64,000 bases of DNA. It comes from Marinobacterium aestuarii. Lineage in GTDB: Bacteria; Pseudomonadota; Gammaproteobacteria; Pseudomonadales; Balneatricaceae. Under the pieces are notes generated by a model. The model saw only the letters and a program-made list of their open reading frames with translations, made no database searches and was not told the origin of the DNA. Below, piece by piece: positions 28,835-37,476 of the stretch; within the stretch, counting starts at the first letter, position 1; each line of letters begins with the position of its first letter. Location of the stretch: the NCBI RefSeq assembly GCF_001651805.1, contig NZ_CP015839.1, positions 4,216,001-4,280,000 on the forward strand. The letters are read 5' to 3'. A program made the position numbers and the translations under genes.

Positions 28835-30071
28835 CAGGGCAAAGGCATGAACGTTTTTTGAACAAACGAATCACTTCTGGTTGATTTTTGATGTGATCAC
28901 CATGAAACTTGCCCATTTCTCACCATGATTCAGAACAGCCCAACACTGCTCGACCGTATGATGGCACTGGAAGATCCCCGTCAGGCCGCCAAATGCACCC
29001 ACGACCTCGGCGGGGTCGTCTTCATGGCAACATGCGGGTTGCTCTGTGGTGCCGACGACTGGAACGCCATCGCACTCTTCGCTGAAGTACGCGAGGAATG
29101 GTTCAGGCAGTACCTGAAACTGCCGGGTGGCATACCCTCACATGATACCTTCAACCGCCTGTTCTCACTGCTTGATCCAGCTCAGTTCCGAGAGCTGTTC
29201 ACCCGTTGGGTGCAGGATGTCCTGATCGACACGCCTCTCTCGGGCGTGGTTGCCATCGACGGTAAAACCGTGCGCGGATCCCGGTCGGGCAACCAGGGTG
29301 CGATCCATATGGTCAACGCTTGGTCGACGGAGCTGGGTGTCTCGCTCGGGCAATACAAGGTTGATAAAAAGTCTAATGAAATCAAAGCTATTCCCGAGTT
29401 GCTGGATATTCTGATGCTGCGCGGTTGCCTGGTGACGTTGGATGCAATGGGATGCCAGAAGAAGATTGCCAACAAGATTCTCTCGGCTGAAGCGGACTAC
29501 CTGCTGGCGATCAAGCGCAATCAACGCAAGCTCCATGCTGAGGCGGATACCTGGTTCGATCGTTACTGGTCCGAGCACCCGGATGATGTGCCCGGTCTCT
29601 CGTTTGCAGAGGTTCACAGTAACACGCATGGGCGTCAGGAGCTGCGGCGCTGCTGGGTGCTACATGATCTGGAGAGCTGTCCGGTTGCCACATCCTGGAA
29701 CGCCCGCACGATCGCAGCCGTCCAGCTGGATCGTAGCAGTGCCGGAACATCGACCAGCCTAGTGCGCTATTTTGTCTCCAGCAGGACCATGGATGCCAAT
29801 GATGTACTTCAGGCAACGCGTCAGCACTGGCAAGTGGAGAATGGCCTTCACTGGGTGCTGGACGTGGCCTTCGGTGAGGATCAATCGCGTGCGCGGCAGG
29901 GCTATGCCGCTGAGAATCTGGCCACGTTACGACAGATTGCACTGAATCTGCTGAAGCAGGACACCACTGTCAAAGTCGGGATCAAGAACAAGCGCAAGGG
30001 GTGCGGCTGGAGTGACCGTTACCTGTTTCACATTCTCGGGCTGATCAAATAGTGTTCATGCGTTTGCCCTG
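28835..30071 (+). mobile_element. ISAs1-family insertion sequence
   Basis: A 1,237-bp element bounded by imperfect terminal inverted repeats: CAGGGCAAAGGCATGAAC at 28835-28852, and its complement at 30054-30071 with one mismatch. It carries one transposase. No identical target duplication is visible at the two ends, as expected if flanking DNA was later lost. ISAs1 elements include the H-repeats that accompany Rhs loci in enterics, and an Rhs locus lies just downstream here. Confidence 0.85.
28925..30052 (+). CDS. ISAs1-family transposase
   Basis: A 375-residue DDE transposase of the ISAs1/H-repeat group. The N-terminal DDE_Tnp_1-associated domain covers about 1-95 ('LEDPRQAAKCTHDLGGVVF'). 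The catalytic Asp lies in 'VVAIDGKTVRGS' (about residue 113), a second in 'LVTLDAMGCQKKIA', and the C-terminal 'HWQVENGLHWVLDVAFGEDQSRAR' holds the Glu region. Full length and apparently intact, so it may still be active. Confidence 0.93.
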   Translation: MIQNSPTLLDRMMALEDPRQAAKCTHDLGGVVFMATCGLLCGADDWNAIALFAEVREEWFRQYLKLPGGIPSHDTFNRLFSLLDPAQFRELFTRWVQDVLIDTPLSGVVAIDGKTVRGSRSGNQGAIHMVNAWSTELGVSLGQYKVDKKSNEIKAIPELLDILMLRGCLVTLDAMGCQKKIANKILSAEADYLLAIKRNQRKLHAEADTWFDRYWSEHPDDVPGLSFAEVHSNTHGRQELRRCWVLHDLESCPVATSWNARTIAAVQLDRSSAGTSTSLVRYFVSSRTMDANDVLQATRQHWQVENGLHWVLDVAFGEDQSRARQGYAAENLATLRQIALNLLKQDTTVKVGIKNKRKGCGWSDRYLFHILGLIK

Positions 30072-30114
30072 GCGCGCCTCCTACCTGTTAAATTTAGCCC
30101 CCCTGCGGGGGCTA

Positions 30115-31215
30115 TTAACCCGGCGGACAAATAGGCATAGATAGAGTATAATCCGTGCATGAAAAAATTAGACACACGGAAAGTCTCTTCTGAGCTTCAG
30201 CAACACAACCGCGACTTGGCTATCCGGCTGTTTCAGCAAGGTCACAAAAGGGCAGAAATCGCGGAGATTATAGGTGTCCACTATACCGTTGCCTGCAGCT
30301 GGATCAGGGCCTGGAAGCTGGGCGGTGAGCAGGCGATAAAGCTTGGACAAAGAGGCCGGAGGCCCGAAGAGCAGCGGCGTCTAACCGGTGCTCAAGAGTC
30401 TATTTTGAAGAAGCTGATTTGCGACAAAAACCCGGACCAAATGAAACTGCCTTTTGCGCTCTGGAATCGCAAAGCGATACAGGCGGTAGTCAAGCAAATG
30501 TGGAATGTTCGTATTGCAATCCGCACCATCGGGGACTACCTAAAACGCTGGGGGTTCACGCCCCAGAAGCCCGCAAAACGGGCTTATGAGCGTAATCCGA
30601 AGGCGGTAAAAGACTGGTTGGATAGCACCTACCCGGGGATTAAAAAACGCGCATCTGTAGAAGGTGCAGAGATCTATTGGGGCGATGAAACAGGTATCCG
30701 TAACGACTGCCAACACAGTCGTGGGTACGCCCCGAAAGGGGAAACCCCGGTCGTCGAAATCAACGCCAAGCGGTTTTCGACGAACATGATCTCAGCGGTC
30801 AATAACCGAGGCACCGTCCGCTTCATGATGTATGGAGAGAACATGACCGCAAAAGTGCTGCTTCGGTTTATGAAACGGCTGATTAAGGACGCTGAGCGAA
30901 AGGTCTTTCTCGTTTTGGACAATCTTCGAGTTCATCATGCGAAGCTGGTGAAGGCGTGGCTGGTTCGGCATGCAGACGAAATAGAGGTTTTCTATTTGCC
31001 TGCGTACTCGCCGGACCTGAATCCGGATGAGTACTTGAATGCTGACTTGAAAGCCGGGATCCGCAGTGCGGCACCCGCTAGAAATCAAGCGGATTTGGCG
31101 GGTAAGGTGCTGAGTCACATGCGGATGCTGCAAAAGATGCCAGAGCGAGTTGCGAAATACTTTGAGCATCCGGCGATCAACTACGCCTCCTAGAGGTATT
31201 TGCCCGCCGGGTTAA
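30115..31215 (+). mobile_element. IS630-family element, copy 1
   Basis: A 1,101-bp element with ends TTAACCCGGCGGACAAATA and its near complement, flanked by TA on both sides (30113-30114, 31216-31217), the usual IS630 target duplication. Its left TA sits at the base of a hairpin AGCCCCC-ctgc-GGGGGCT. A near-identical copy lies inverted at 38612-39712. No other gene is inside. Confidence 0.93.
30159..31193 (+). CDS. IS630-family transposase
   Basis: A 344-residue transposase with an N-terminal helix-turn-helix (about 15-65, 'AEIIGVHYTVACSWIRAW'), a winged-helix region, and a DDE catalytic domain: Asp in 'IYWGDETGI', Asp in 'FLVLDNLRVHH', Glu in 'PDLNPDEYLN'. A perfect TATAAT lies only 6 bases before the ATG, so the transcript may be leaderless or start from outside. 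Intact, ends in TAG. Confidence 0.95.
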   Translation: MKKLDTRKVSSELQQHNRDLAIRLFQQGHKRAEIAEIIGVHYTVACSWIRAWKLGGEQAIKLGQRGRRPEEQRRLTGAQESILKKLICDKNPDQMKLPFALWNRKAIQAVVKQMWNVRIAIRTIGDYLKRWGFTPQKPAKRAYERNPKAVKDWLDSTYPGIKKRASVEGAEIYWGDETGIRNDCQHSRGYAPKGETPVVEINAKRFSTNMISAVNNRGTVRFMMYGENMTAKVLLRFMKRLIKDAERKVFLVLDNLRVHHAKLVKAWLVRHADEIEVFYLPAYSPDLNPDEYLNADLKAGIRSAAPARNQADLAGKVLSHMRMLQKMPERVAKYFEHPAINYAS

Positions 31216-31226
31216 TACCATACGGC

Positions 31227-31646
31227 TCAATCACAGGCTCCATCACCCATTTTTCTCGATAGAAGAATTCCTATCGTTACTCCTGCGATTGCTGAAACAA
31301 CGCCTCCCACAAAATACACTTTAAAGACCACGATCGCGCCAAGCATACCATTAAAATCAATCAAACCTCCAAGCTGACCATTTATAAAATGCGCAATTGA
31401 ACCCACGAAAGGTAATATTATAGCATGCGACATACCTAATAAAAATTTATAAGACACAGCCAAATATGAAGTTATGAATGAAGCAAGAAAGGGTAAAAAC
31501 CATAAAATGGTCAATACTAAATCACGATCAAATCCCATTCTATAATAAACATAATCATGGAAATATATTGCAAATTCACCGATAACCACAAAGAAAACTA
31601 TTAACATAAACCCAAGTGACCATGCGCCTTTAAAAATAATTCTCAT
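31227..31646 (-). CDS. Hypothetical four-helix membrane protein
   Basis: A 139-residue hydrophobic protein with about four membrane helices. AGGT lies 8 bases before the ATG at 31646; a longer start at 31694 is possible. AT-rich codon use differs from the core genes. I recognise no family. It lies at the downstream end of the Rhs module set, between IS630 copy 1 and another membrane protein, where immunity genes against membrane-active toxins would be expected. Confidence 0.6.
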   Translation of the reverse strand: MRIIFKGAWSLGFMLIVFFVVIGEFAIYFHDYVYYRMGFDRDLVLTILWFLPFLASFITSYLAVSYKFLLGMSHAIILPFVGSIAHFINGQLGGLIDFNGMLGAIVVFKVYFVGGVVSAIAGVTIGILLSRKMGDGACD

Positions 31647-31744
31647 ATAATCGACCTGAATTTTAACCACAAAAGAGAGTTGGACTATATCCATACTATC
31701 CTAACGGGGCCCTGTATTAATCCCGAGGGCTCAAAACTTGATTT

Positions 31745-32122
31745 TCATTTACGGTATCCATTGCGTATAGCACTACTAAATATAATAAATTTTTTCTGAA
31801 AAAAGAACACAAACAAAACAATAGAAAAAAGCATTATCACAATATACATAAGAAAACCGTAGCCGATAATAGTCTCTTTTGAAACGATAAAAACAAATAA
31901 AACAACATTCACTAAAAACATATTTATTTTTAAAATTTTGCGAGCGACCTCGGCACAACCTACATTAATATTAGATCTAAACAAAAGCCAAAGATAATAA
32001 ACCAACAAAACAAAATACATAAAATAAGCCAAGCACAAAAAAAATATATAATTGGAACTACCCCATCTATACTTCACCTTTAAGCTAAAAAAACCAATTA
32101 GAATAACGACAATAAAACCCAC
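31745..32122 (-). CDS. Hypothetical membrane protein
   Basis: A 125-residue protein, almost entirely hydrophobic, with about four membrane helices and a basic C-terminus. Very AT-rich. No family recognised. It follows the immunity-like gene 32148-32474 by 25 bases on the same strand and probably shares its transcript. It could be an immunity protein, but nothing in the sequence proves it. Confidence 0.6.
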   Translation of the reverse strand: MGFIVVILIGFFSLKVKYRWGSSNYIFFLCLAYFMYFVLLVYYLWLLFRSNINVGCAEVARKILKINMFLVNVVLFVFIVSKETIIGYGFLMYIVIMLFSIVLFVFFFQKKFIIFSSAIRNGYRK

Positions 32123-32147
32123 GTAAAAAAGAGCTTATAATTTTTAA

Positions 32148-32474
32148 TTATTTCAGAAAGAAAGTGAATCTCGAATTACCATTTTTCGCACGCCCTTTGT
32201 GAATATTAATATTACTTCTATTCATAACGTAAAAATCAAATACCTCTGTAACATCCGACATAAATAAACTGCCACATAAAATAAAAACAAAACCTTTAGC
32301 TAACAATATATTTCTTACTAAGAATCCATCACCAGTAGCATACGCCAACCGCAGATCTGTTTTTATCATATGATCTAATAGATACCCTTTTGAGATCGAA
32401 AAACAAACCTCAACGAATCCGTCATTTATTAATTTACTGGAAAGTAAATTGGCATCTAAAGCATTACCTCTCAT
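32148..32474 (-). CDS. Putative Rhs immunity-like protein, paralogue A
   Basis: A 108-residue protein clearly paralogous to the one at 35832-36158. Shared blocks include 'MIKTDLRLAY', 'RNILLAKG' and 'DVTEVFDFYVMNRS'. Each of the two lies just downstream of an Rhs-type toxin tail: here the relic at 32519-32668, there the IS-split tip. The position and repetition suggest an immunity protein family. No known domain recognised. The middle holds one hydrophobic stretch. Confidence 0.7.
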   Translation of the reverse strand: MRGNALDANLLSSKLINDGFVEVCFSISKGYLLDHMIKTDLRLAYATGDGFLVRNILLAKGFVFILCGSLFMSDVTEVFDFYVMNRSNINIHKGRAKNGNSRFTFFLK

Positions 32475-32518
32475 ACAACCCCGCTAGCAATAAAATAAAA
32501 ACAACACTGCTCCCCATC

Positions 32519-32668
32519 CTATGACGTAATCCAAGTGGCAACGAGAGTCTCTGCCGCCGAGCGGACATTATTCAACAACAACTTATCACAAAGCTTTCGT
32601 GCTCTTGCCCTCCAAGCCCTATCACGTCCACAGACGTCATATCCAAACACCGGCCCGAAGCAAATACC
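32519..32668 (-). pseudogene. Relic of a toxin tail upstream of immunity-like gene
   Basis: An open stretch of 49 codons between two stops spells a Cys/Arg-rich peptide including 'CGRDRAWRARARKLCDKLL'. Its Cys-Arg-Asp-rich style and its position 44 bases before paralogue A mirror the split tip's 'CEKDFRRDRNRCDLKC' before paralogue B. I read it as the decayed end of a related Rhs toxin. The similarity is short, so confidence is low. The rest of 32475-32823 shows nothing. Confidence 0.35.
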
Positions 32669-32823
32669 CTACCGTTGCAATGGCTAAACGCACACAGCGT
32701 ACCTATTTAACTCTACCCCTGTTTTTCGAAATAAATCTAATGAAGTAATTGCATCAATAACATTTTTAATAAACCTCCAGGATGACTGGAAAAATTTCCT
32801 TCCAGTTCAAAAATCAATTACTG

Positions 32824-33144
32824 CTATTCATTGTCCGTCTCATTGGAAACAGCACCTTTAAAGGATATGGTTATAGGCCTTATTAACGAATACAGCCACA
32901 AACCTAATATGCTTATTACCCACATGAATCCAGCAAAGAAAAAGCTAAATAATGGCCACATGATCATTGAAAGTATAAATCCCATAAAACCTGTGATGGG
33001 TTTCTGCTCCCACCTCACTGTCTCAGCACCAAATATTGCCAAAACACCGAAAATAAAAAACATAACAAAGAATCCACCAGCCAATCCTATAAAATAAATT
33101 TTAAATACTGAACCTTTGGTTATTTTATTAGCTGTAACATTCAT
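32824..33144 (-). CDS. Hypothetical two/three-helix membrane protein
   Basis: A 106-residue membrane protein with three hydrophobic helices and a short acidic tail. AGGAG lies 5 bases before the ATG at 33144, which decides the start over a GTG two codons earlier. Codon use is AT-rich. No family recognised. It sits in the string of orphan small genes downstream of the displaced Rhs tips. Confidence 0.65.
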   Translation of the reverse strand: MNVTANKITKGSVFKIYFIGLAGGFFVMFFIFGVLAIFGAETVRWEQKPITGFMGFILSMIMWPLFSFFFAGFMWVISILGLWLYSLIRPITISFKGAVSNETDNE

Positions 33145-33241
33145 AATCACTCCTAATCCAGAAATTTTTACCAGACCGTTGCACTAAGCCTCGTGTTTTT
33201 ATTCACAGTGTCAGATATCTCTCACGGTAACCGATCACATC

Positions 33242-33562
33242 TCAAAATATTTTATATCTTCCCACCCAGCATAGAATGAAAGTGTGTCGCGACCCAAAAA
33301 AAACCAAAAAACCAACGATTGCTAATATCGCGAATGAAATAATACTGGCAATTAGCCTTGATTTTAATCATAACTTCGTTAGTTTTAAAGTTAGTATTTA
33401 ACCAATAACCGGCATTGTAACAATCAAAATACTCAGATCATTTATGATCGTTTTCTGTTCATGCATTTCAAATACGAACAAAATGTCTAATATACAAAGA
33501 TATATGGAATAGACAACTGCCAACGTGAGGTTAGCCAAAAAAACACGTTGATTAGCGCTCAT
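33242..33562 (-). pseudogene. Membrane-protein pseudogene with two in-frame stops
   Basis: A single frame of 106 codons from ATG 33562 (AAGGATG upstream) to TGA 33242 is broken by TAA after 'VTMPVIG' and TGA after 'LTLKLTKL'. Both hydrophobic segments, before and after the stops, are in the same frame: 'LTLAVVYSIYLCILDILFVF' and 'ASIISFAILAIVGFLVFF'. So the gene was once continuous. The first 54 codons could still give a small peptide. Confidence 0.6.
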
Positions 33563-33701
33563 CGTAATACCATCCTTATATTTCAGTTACAAGTAAGTCC
33601 GCGAGCGGTTACATGACAAATATATGCCTGATTACCCATGAAATGCAGCCACCGTTGGACGCAACTCACTTACGTCGATCTCCCGGTTCTGGGGGAGTTC
33701 C

Positions 33702-33814
33702 GGGGACAGTATACTTATTTCAACCCACGCACTACCGACGTCGATCGCAACTCAGTCAAGTTAACTCGTGAACGAAATCACATGGCAGTAACGAGTTCGT
33801 CGATTTAGGTATAC
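33702..33814. repeat. 113-bp repeat, copy A
   Basis: It begins GGGGACAGTATAC and ends TTAGGTATAC. The copy at 34452-34564 differs at about 8 positions. The terminal inverted repeat is GTATACCTA/TAGGTATAC (exact in copy B), with an inner AACTCGT/ACGAGTT inverted repeat. 'GGGGACAGTATAC' ends are typical of repeats linked to RAYT-type transposases, from memory. The remaining bases of 33563-33936 hold nothing else. Confidence 0.8.
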
Positions 33815-33936
33815 TGCCCTCGGATCCCGAATATTGTGCCCAAAAAAGAAAGACGAACAATCGAAAATTTAAAAAACATACTAGAATCAATAGATTACCG
33901 GCCATGCATGAGTACGCATTTGCACTACCGATCCAG

Positions 33937-34381
33937 CTATTTAATTTTTAGCCTTATCAAATCATCTCGTGACTCTTCTGCACCTGACTCATCAAGATAA
34001 ATAATTGAATCCATTATACCCTTCCTATAAATCAGATTAACGTCGTGTTTACCATCTTGATCCGTATCAATTTTAACCCTGCTTATCCCCCCCCTCATAC
34101 TCTATGTCAGTATCGTAGACACCATAAAAATTATCATCGCCGTGCTCATAAACTGGAATTGAAAATCGATCATAATTAATCACAGAGTCTTCTTTTCCGT
34201 CATGATTTCTATCTATTCTCATCTGTTTAAGTGTTGAGTTATAACGATATAAATACTGTACATCTGAAGTACCATCCCTATTCATATCAAAAGAAGCCAT
34301 CTTAATATTATAGTTAAAATATCCGTAAAAACTGAGCGCACCAACAACCAAACCAATAACAAAGACGCTTATTAATTTCAT
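33937..34381 (-). pseudogene. Calcium-motif membrane-anchored protein, frameshifted in a G8 tract
   Basis: From ATG 34381 (AAGG upstream) the protein has an N-terminal membrane anchor and two DxNxDG-type motifs, 'DMNRDGTSD' and 'DRNHDGKED'. In the present frame it ends at 34073, just after a run of eight G (34087-34094). With seven G it would continue to 33937 and gain a third motif, 'DTDQDGKHD', and about 47 more residues. The third repeat past the break shows the longer form is ancestral. Either a phase-variable tract, a mutation or a sequencing error. Confidence 0.7.
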
Positions 34382-34451
34382 TGCCTTGCCCCCCCATAGT
34401 AGACATGCACAGCTTGAAGGCAGTTCCCAGGGAGCTGGAGCTGGCAATTTT

Positions 34452-34564
34452 GGGGACAGTATACCTATTTCCACCTACGCACTACCGACGTCGATCGTAA
34501 CTCAGCCCAGCTAACTCGTGAACGAAATCACATGGCAGTGACGAGTTCGTCGATTTAGGTATAC
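34452..34564. repeat. 113-bp repeat, copy B
   Basis: Direct repeat of 33702-33814, about 93 per cent identical. The two copies bracket the frameshifted calcium-motif gene, whose annotated upstream open frame (to 34474) runs into this repeat. Confidence 0.8.
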
Positions 34565-34669
34565 ATCCCCCGGAATCCCTGATAAAAATAGAAATTTGTA
34601 TAACATAAAATCACACCACCATCGCCAATAAAAATGGCTCCCCCATACGAAAACAAGTTAGTCATAAAG

Positions 34670-34948
34670 CTATTTTTTTCTTTCGAAGTTTACCTTACTT
34701 ACAATAAACCAATACAATAAAAAACCAGCAAGAAAATCTATTGGCCAAATCCATATAGACCCCCAAAGCAAAGCCGTTATTATCGGAGTAAATATTACAA
34801 AAAAAATTAAACCAGCTATCATGTTATTTCTACGATAGTCTTTTCCCTTAAGATGCGCCCCACAGTTTGAGCACCGAACATCCCCATTCGATTCAACCTT
34901 AAAAATATTTATTGACTTAGAACATTCCGGGCAACTGGGCATTTTCAT
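34670..34948 (-). CDS. Zinc-ribbon membrane protein, putative immunity gene of tip 3
   Basis: A 92-residue protein. Four cysteines form a zinc ribbon ('CPEC' at about residue 6, 'CSNC' at about 26), and two membrane helices follow (about 45-85). The ATG at 34948 overlaps the stop of the Rhs tip (ATGA), giving tight coupling, which is the normal layout for toxin and immunity genes. In-frame ATG/GTG alternatives lie 2 codons either side. The function is inferred from position only. Confidence 0.7.
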   Translation of the reverse strand: MKMPSCPECSKSINIFKVESNGDVRCSNCGAHLKGKDYRRNNMIAGLIFFVIFTPIITALLWGSIWIWPIDFLAGFLLYWFIVSKVNFERKK

Positions 34949-35816
34949 TTGCACTCATCTTTTTCTTCATTACACACCGCACTACACACAACACCAATAG
35001 TTCCTCTACAAGCTGCACCTGGTGGAGAAATGATACTACCAAGTATTTGACAAGGCATAGCGACGACTCTGCATACAATTGGACATGTAGGACTTTTCCT
35101 GGTATCACGACCATCCCCATTCCTCATTACACACTCAACGGTTATGCACCTTGCGTCAGGGTTGGGTGGTGGTGGATCCAGTTGACAACTAAATCCACGT
35201 CGAAAGTCAAATAATAGGTGAGATCCTTTCCCACAAAGAAGCCCTAGTGGATCAACATAACTTAGAGGATTTCCCCCACCATACGTATAAGTATTCAAAC
35301 CACCTTGTAACCCAATCGGGTCGCTCTCAACATACCGCCCAACACTCGGGTCATAATCCCGAAAATAATTGTAGTACAGCCCCGTCTCGGCATCAAAATA
35401 CTGTCCGGGAAAACGCAAATTGAACGTAAACCGTTGACCATCGCCATCGGGGTCTTCATCGGCCAGGCTGTCGCCAAACGGCTTGGGTTCCCATCGCCAG
35501 ACGACTTCAGCACTATTATCAGTAACAGCCATAGGTGCGCTGAGCTGATTGGTGTGGACATGGTAGACCTCCCCGCCCTGTAGGATCGCGACTGGCATGG
35601 TACCCATCCAGATGATTTCCTGCCGGGTATAACCGTCGATGTCATACTCACCCAGTAATTGCGGGCCTGTATAGACAAAGCGGGTCTCGGTTGTGGCATT
35701 CACCCATTCGCCAAGGCGGCAATCTTTGGGCAGATCCGGATCGTCTTTTTCACTGCCAATCTGGGTAGCGATACAGGCATTATCATGCATATCAACATTC
35801 CCATCCTGATTCAGGT
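34945..35816 (-). pseudogene. Displaced Rhs C-terminal tip 3 (N-terminally truncated)
   Basis: The homology to the full-length Rhs protein starts abruptly at 35816, inside the dockerin-like insert ('LNQDGNVDMHDN'). It continues through 'FNLRFPGQYFDAETGLYYNY' and the Rhs end motif 'GRYVESDPIGLQGG'. After 'YVDPLGL' the sequence becomes unique: about 90 residues with many Cys and a Pro-rich start. No signal peptide or promoter remains, so it is an orphan tip, usable only by recombination with the intact rhs gene. An ATG at 35790 could give a 281-residue product. Confidence 0.85.
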
Positions 35817-35831
35817 TAGTCTGCAGTCACA

Positions 35832-36158
35832 TCATTTAAGTACAAATACGAACTGTGCACAGCTATTTTCTACTCGCTCTTTACGGATGTTAATTTTACT
35901 CCTATTCATGACATAAAAATCGAACACTTCCGTAACATCGTGAAGAAAAAAACTGGAGAACAACGTTAGTACTATACCTTTAGCTAACAATATATTCCTT
36001 AGTATTTGGCCATCATTCATCGTATACGCTAAGCGTAAATCTGTTTTTATCATCTGATCTAAAAACCTCCCCTTTAACATTGATAATTTAACTTCAACGC
36101 GCCCATCAATAATTAATTGATTTGATAGCTTATCGGCATCGAAACTTTCTCCCTTCAA
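35832..36158 (-). CDS. Putative Rhs immunity-like protein, paralogue B
   Basis: A 108-residue paralogue of 32148-32474, sharing 'MIKTDLRLAY', 'RNILLAKG' and 'DVTEVFDFYVMNRS'. It starts one base after the stop of the IS-split Rhs tip, the expected immunity position. No known domain recognised. Its stop lies 15 bases before the truncated end of tip 3, so modules are packed end to end. Confidence 0.72.
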   Translation of the reverse strand: MKGESFDADKLSNQLIIDGRVEVKLSMLKGRFLDQMIKTDLRLAYTMNDGQILRNILLAKGIVLTLFSSFFLHDVTEVFDFYVMNRSKINIRKERVENSCAQFVFVLK

Positions 36159-36378
36159 TTAAAACCCTCCCATATAATTAGGCCCATCACCACCCATATC
36201 ATCAAAATCATCCCAATCCACTTTTGGTTTCTTCGCAAGACAAACAAATTGTTTTAATCGCGCACCTATCATACATATTTTTTTTGTAAAATAGCTACTG
36301 CACTTAAGATCACACCTATTGCGGTCACGCCTAAAATCCTTCTCACATCGTTCAGGTCTATTTGGCGGAAGTAGGTTA

Positions 36379-37476
36379 TTAACCCGGCGGCAATTTAGGT
36401 CTGATATAATGTGCGCATGAATACCGACGCACGCAAGCTCAGCACAGAGCAACAGGAACTTCTCAGGCAGCAAGCCATTCGACTCCGTTTGAAAGGCAAA
36501 ACTTTCCGTGAAATCGGGCAGCTGCTCAATGTTCACCCCGATACTGTTGGACGCTGGTACCAGCGTTATGAAGCCGGCGGCAAGGCGGCCTTGACAGTAC
36601 AAAAACGGGGCCCCAAGAACAAACCGCGTCGCCTGACCGAGGCGCAGGAGCAGCGTGTCATTGAGGCGGTTAAAGACCAGATGCCGGATCAGTACAAACT
36701 GGGTTTTGCGCTCTGGACGCGGCGTGCTATCGCTCAGCTAATCAAGCAATTCTGGGGGATCGACATTCCGGTTCGGACTCTGGGAGACTACCTCAAGCGC
36801 TGGGGCTTCTCGCCGCAGAAGCCGCTAAAGAAAGCCTGGGAACAGAACCCGGCCCGGGTCGATGCTTGGCTAAAAGAGGAGTATCCGCAAATCAAGGCGC
36901 GCGCCAAAGCAGAGAACGCGCAGATTTTCTGGGGTGATGAAACCGGGATCAAGAATACAACCCAGCATGGCCGTAGCTATGCTCCGATCGGCAAAACGCC
37001 CGTGCAGCCACTGCCGGCCAAGCGCGTATCACTGAATATGATCTCGGCGATCACCAACCAGGGGACCGTGCGTTTCATGCTGTACGAATCGATGATGAAC
37101 GCCAAGGTTCTGATCAAATTTCTTCGGGCACTGATCGAATCTACGCCCGGCAAAGTGTTTCTGATTCTGGATAACCTGCGCGTCCACCATGCCAAGATAG
37201 TGAAGCGCTGGCTCGCAAAGAAGCCCGTGAAGCGCTATCTGGAAGTGTTCTTTTTGCCCGCGTACTCGCCTGAACTGAACCCGGATGAATACTTGAACTG
37301 CGATTTGAAGAACATGGTGCACAGCGGTCCGGCGGTTCGTTCGATTGACGACCTGAAGAAACGCACTCGATCGTGCATGCTCACATTGCAACGTCGGCCA
37401 GAACGGGTAAAAACCTATTTCCGGGCAGGACACATTCGGTATGCCGCATGATCGATGTATTTATCCGCCGGGTTAA
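36379..37476 (+). mobile_element. IS630-family element, second type
   Basis: A 1,098-bp element with ends TTAACCCGGCGG and CCGCCGGGTTAA, flanked by TA (36377-36378, 37477-37478). Its ends match the other IS630 type for about 12 bases, but its transposase is clearly different. It lies inside Rhs tip 2. Confidence 0.93.
36417..37451 (+). CDS. IS630-family transposase (second type)
   Basis: A 344-residue transposase, homologous to but diverged from the one at 30159. Helix-turn-helix near 25-75 ('IGQLLNVHPDTVGRWYQRY'); DDE residues in 'IFWGDETGIKN', 'FLILDNLRVHH' and 'PELNPDEYLN'. TATAAT ends 6 bases before the ATG at 36417, the same unusual layout as in the other type; an in-frame GTG lies two codons earlier. 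Intact. Confidence 0.93.
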   Translation: MNTDARKLSTEQQELLRQQAIRLRLKGKTFREIGQLLNVHPDTVGRWYQRYEAGGKAALTVQKRGPKNKPRRLTEAQEQRVIEAVKDQMPDQYKLGFALWTRRAIAQLIKQFWGIDIPVRTLGDYLKRWGFSPQKPLKKAWEQNPARVDAWLKEEYPQIKARAKAENAQIFWGDETGIKNTTQHGRSYAPIGKTPVQPLPAKRVSLNMISAITNQGTVRFMLYESMMNAKVLIKFLRALIESTPGKVFLILDNLRVHHAKIVKRWLAKKPVKRYLEVFFLPAYSPELNPDEYLNCDLKNMVHSGPAVRSIDDLKKRTRSCMLTLQRRPERVKTYFRAGHIRYAA

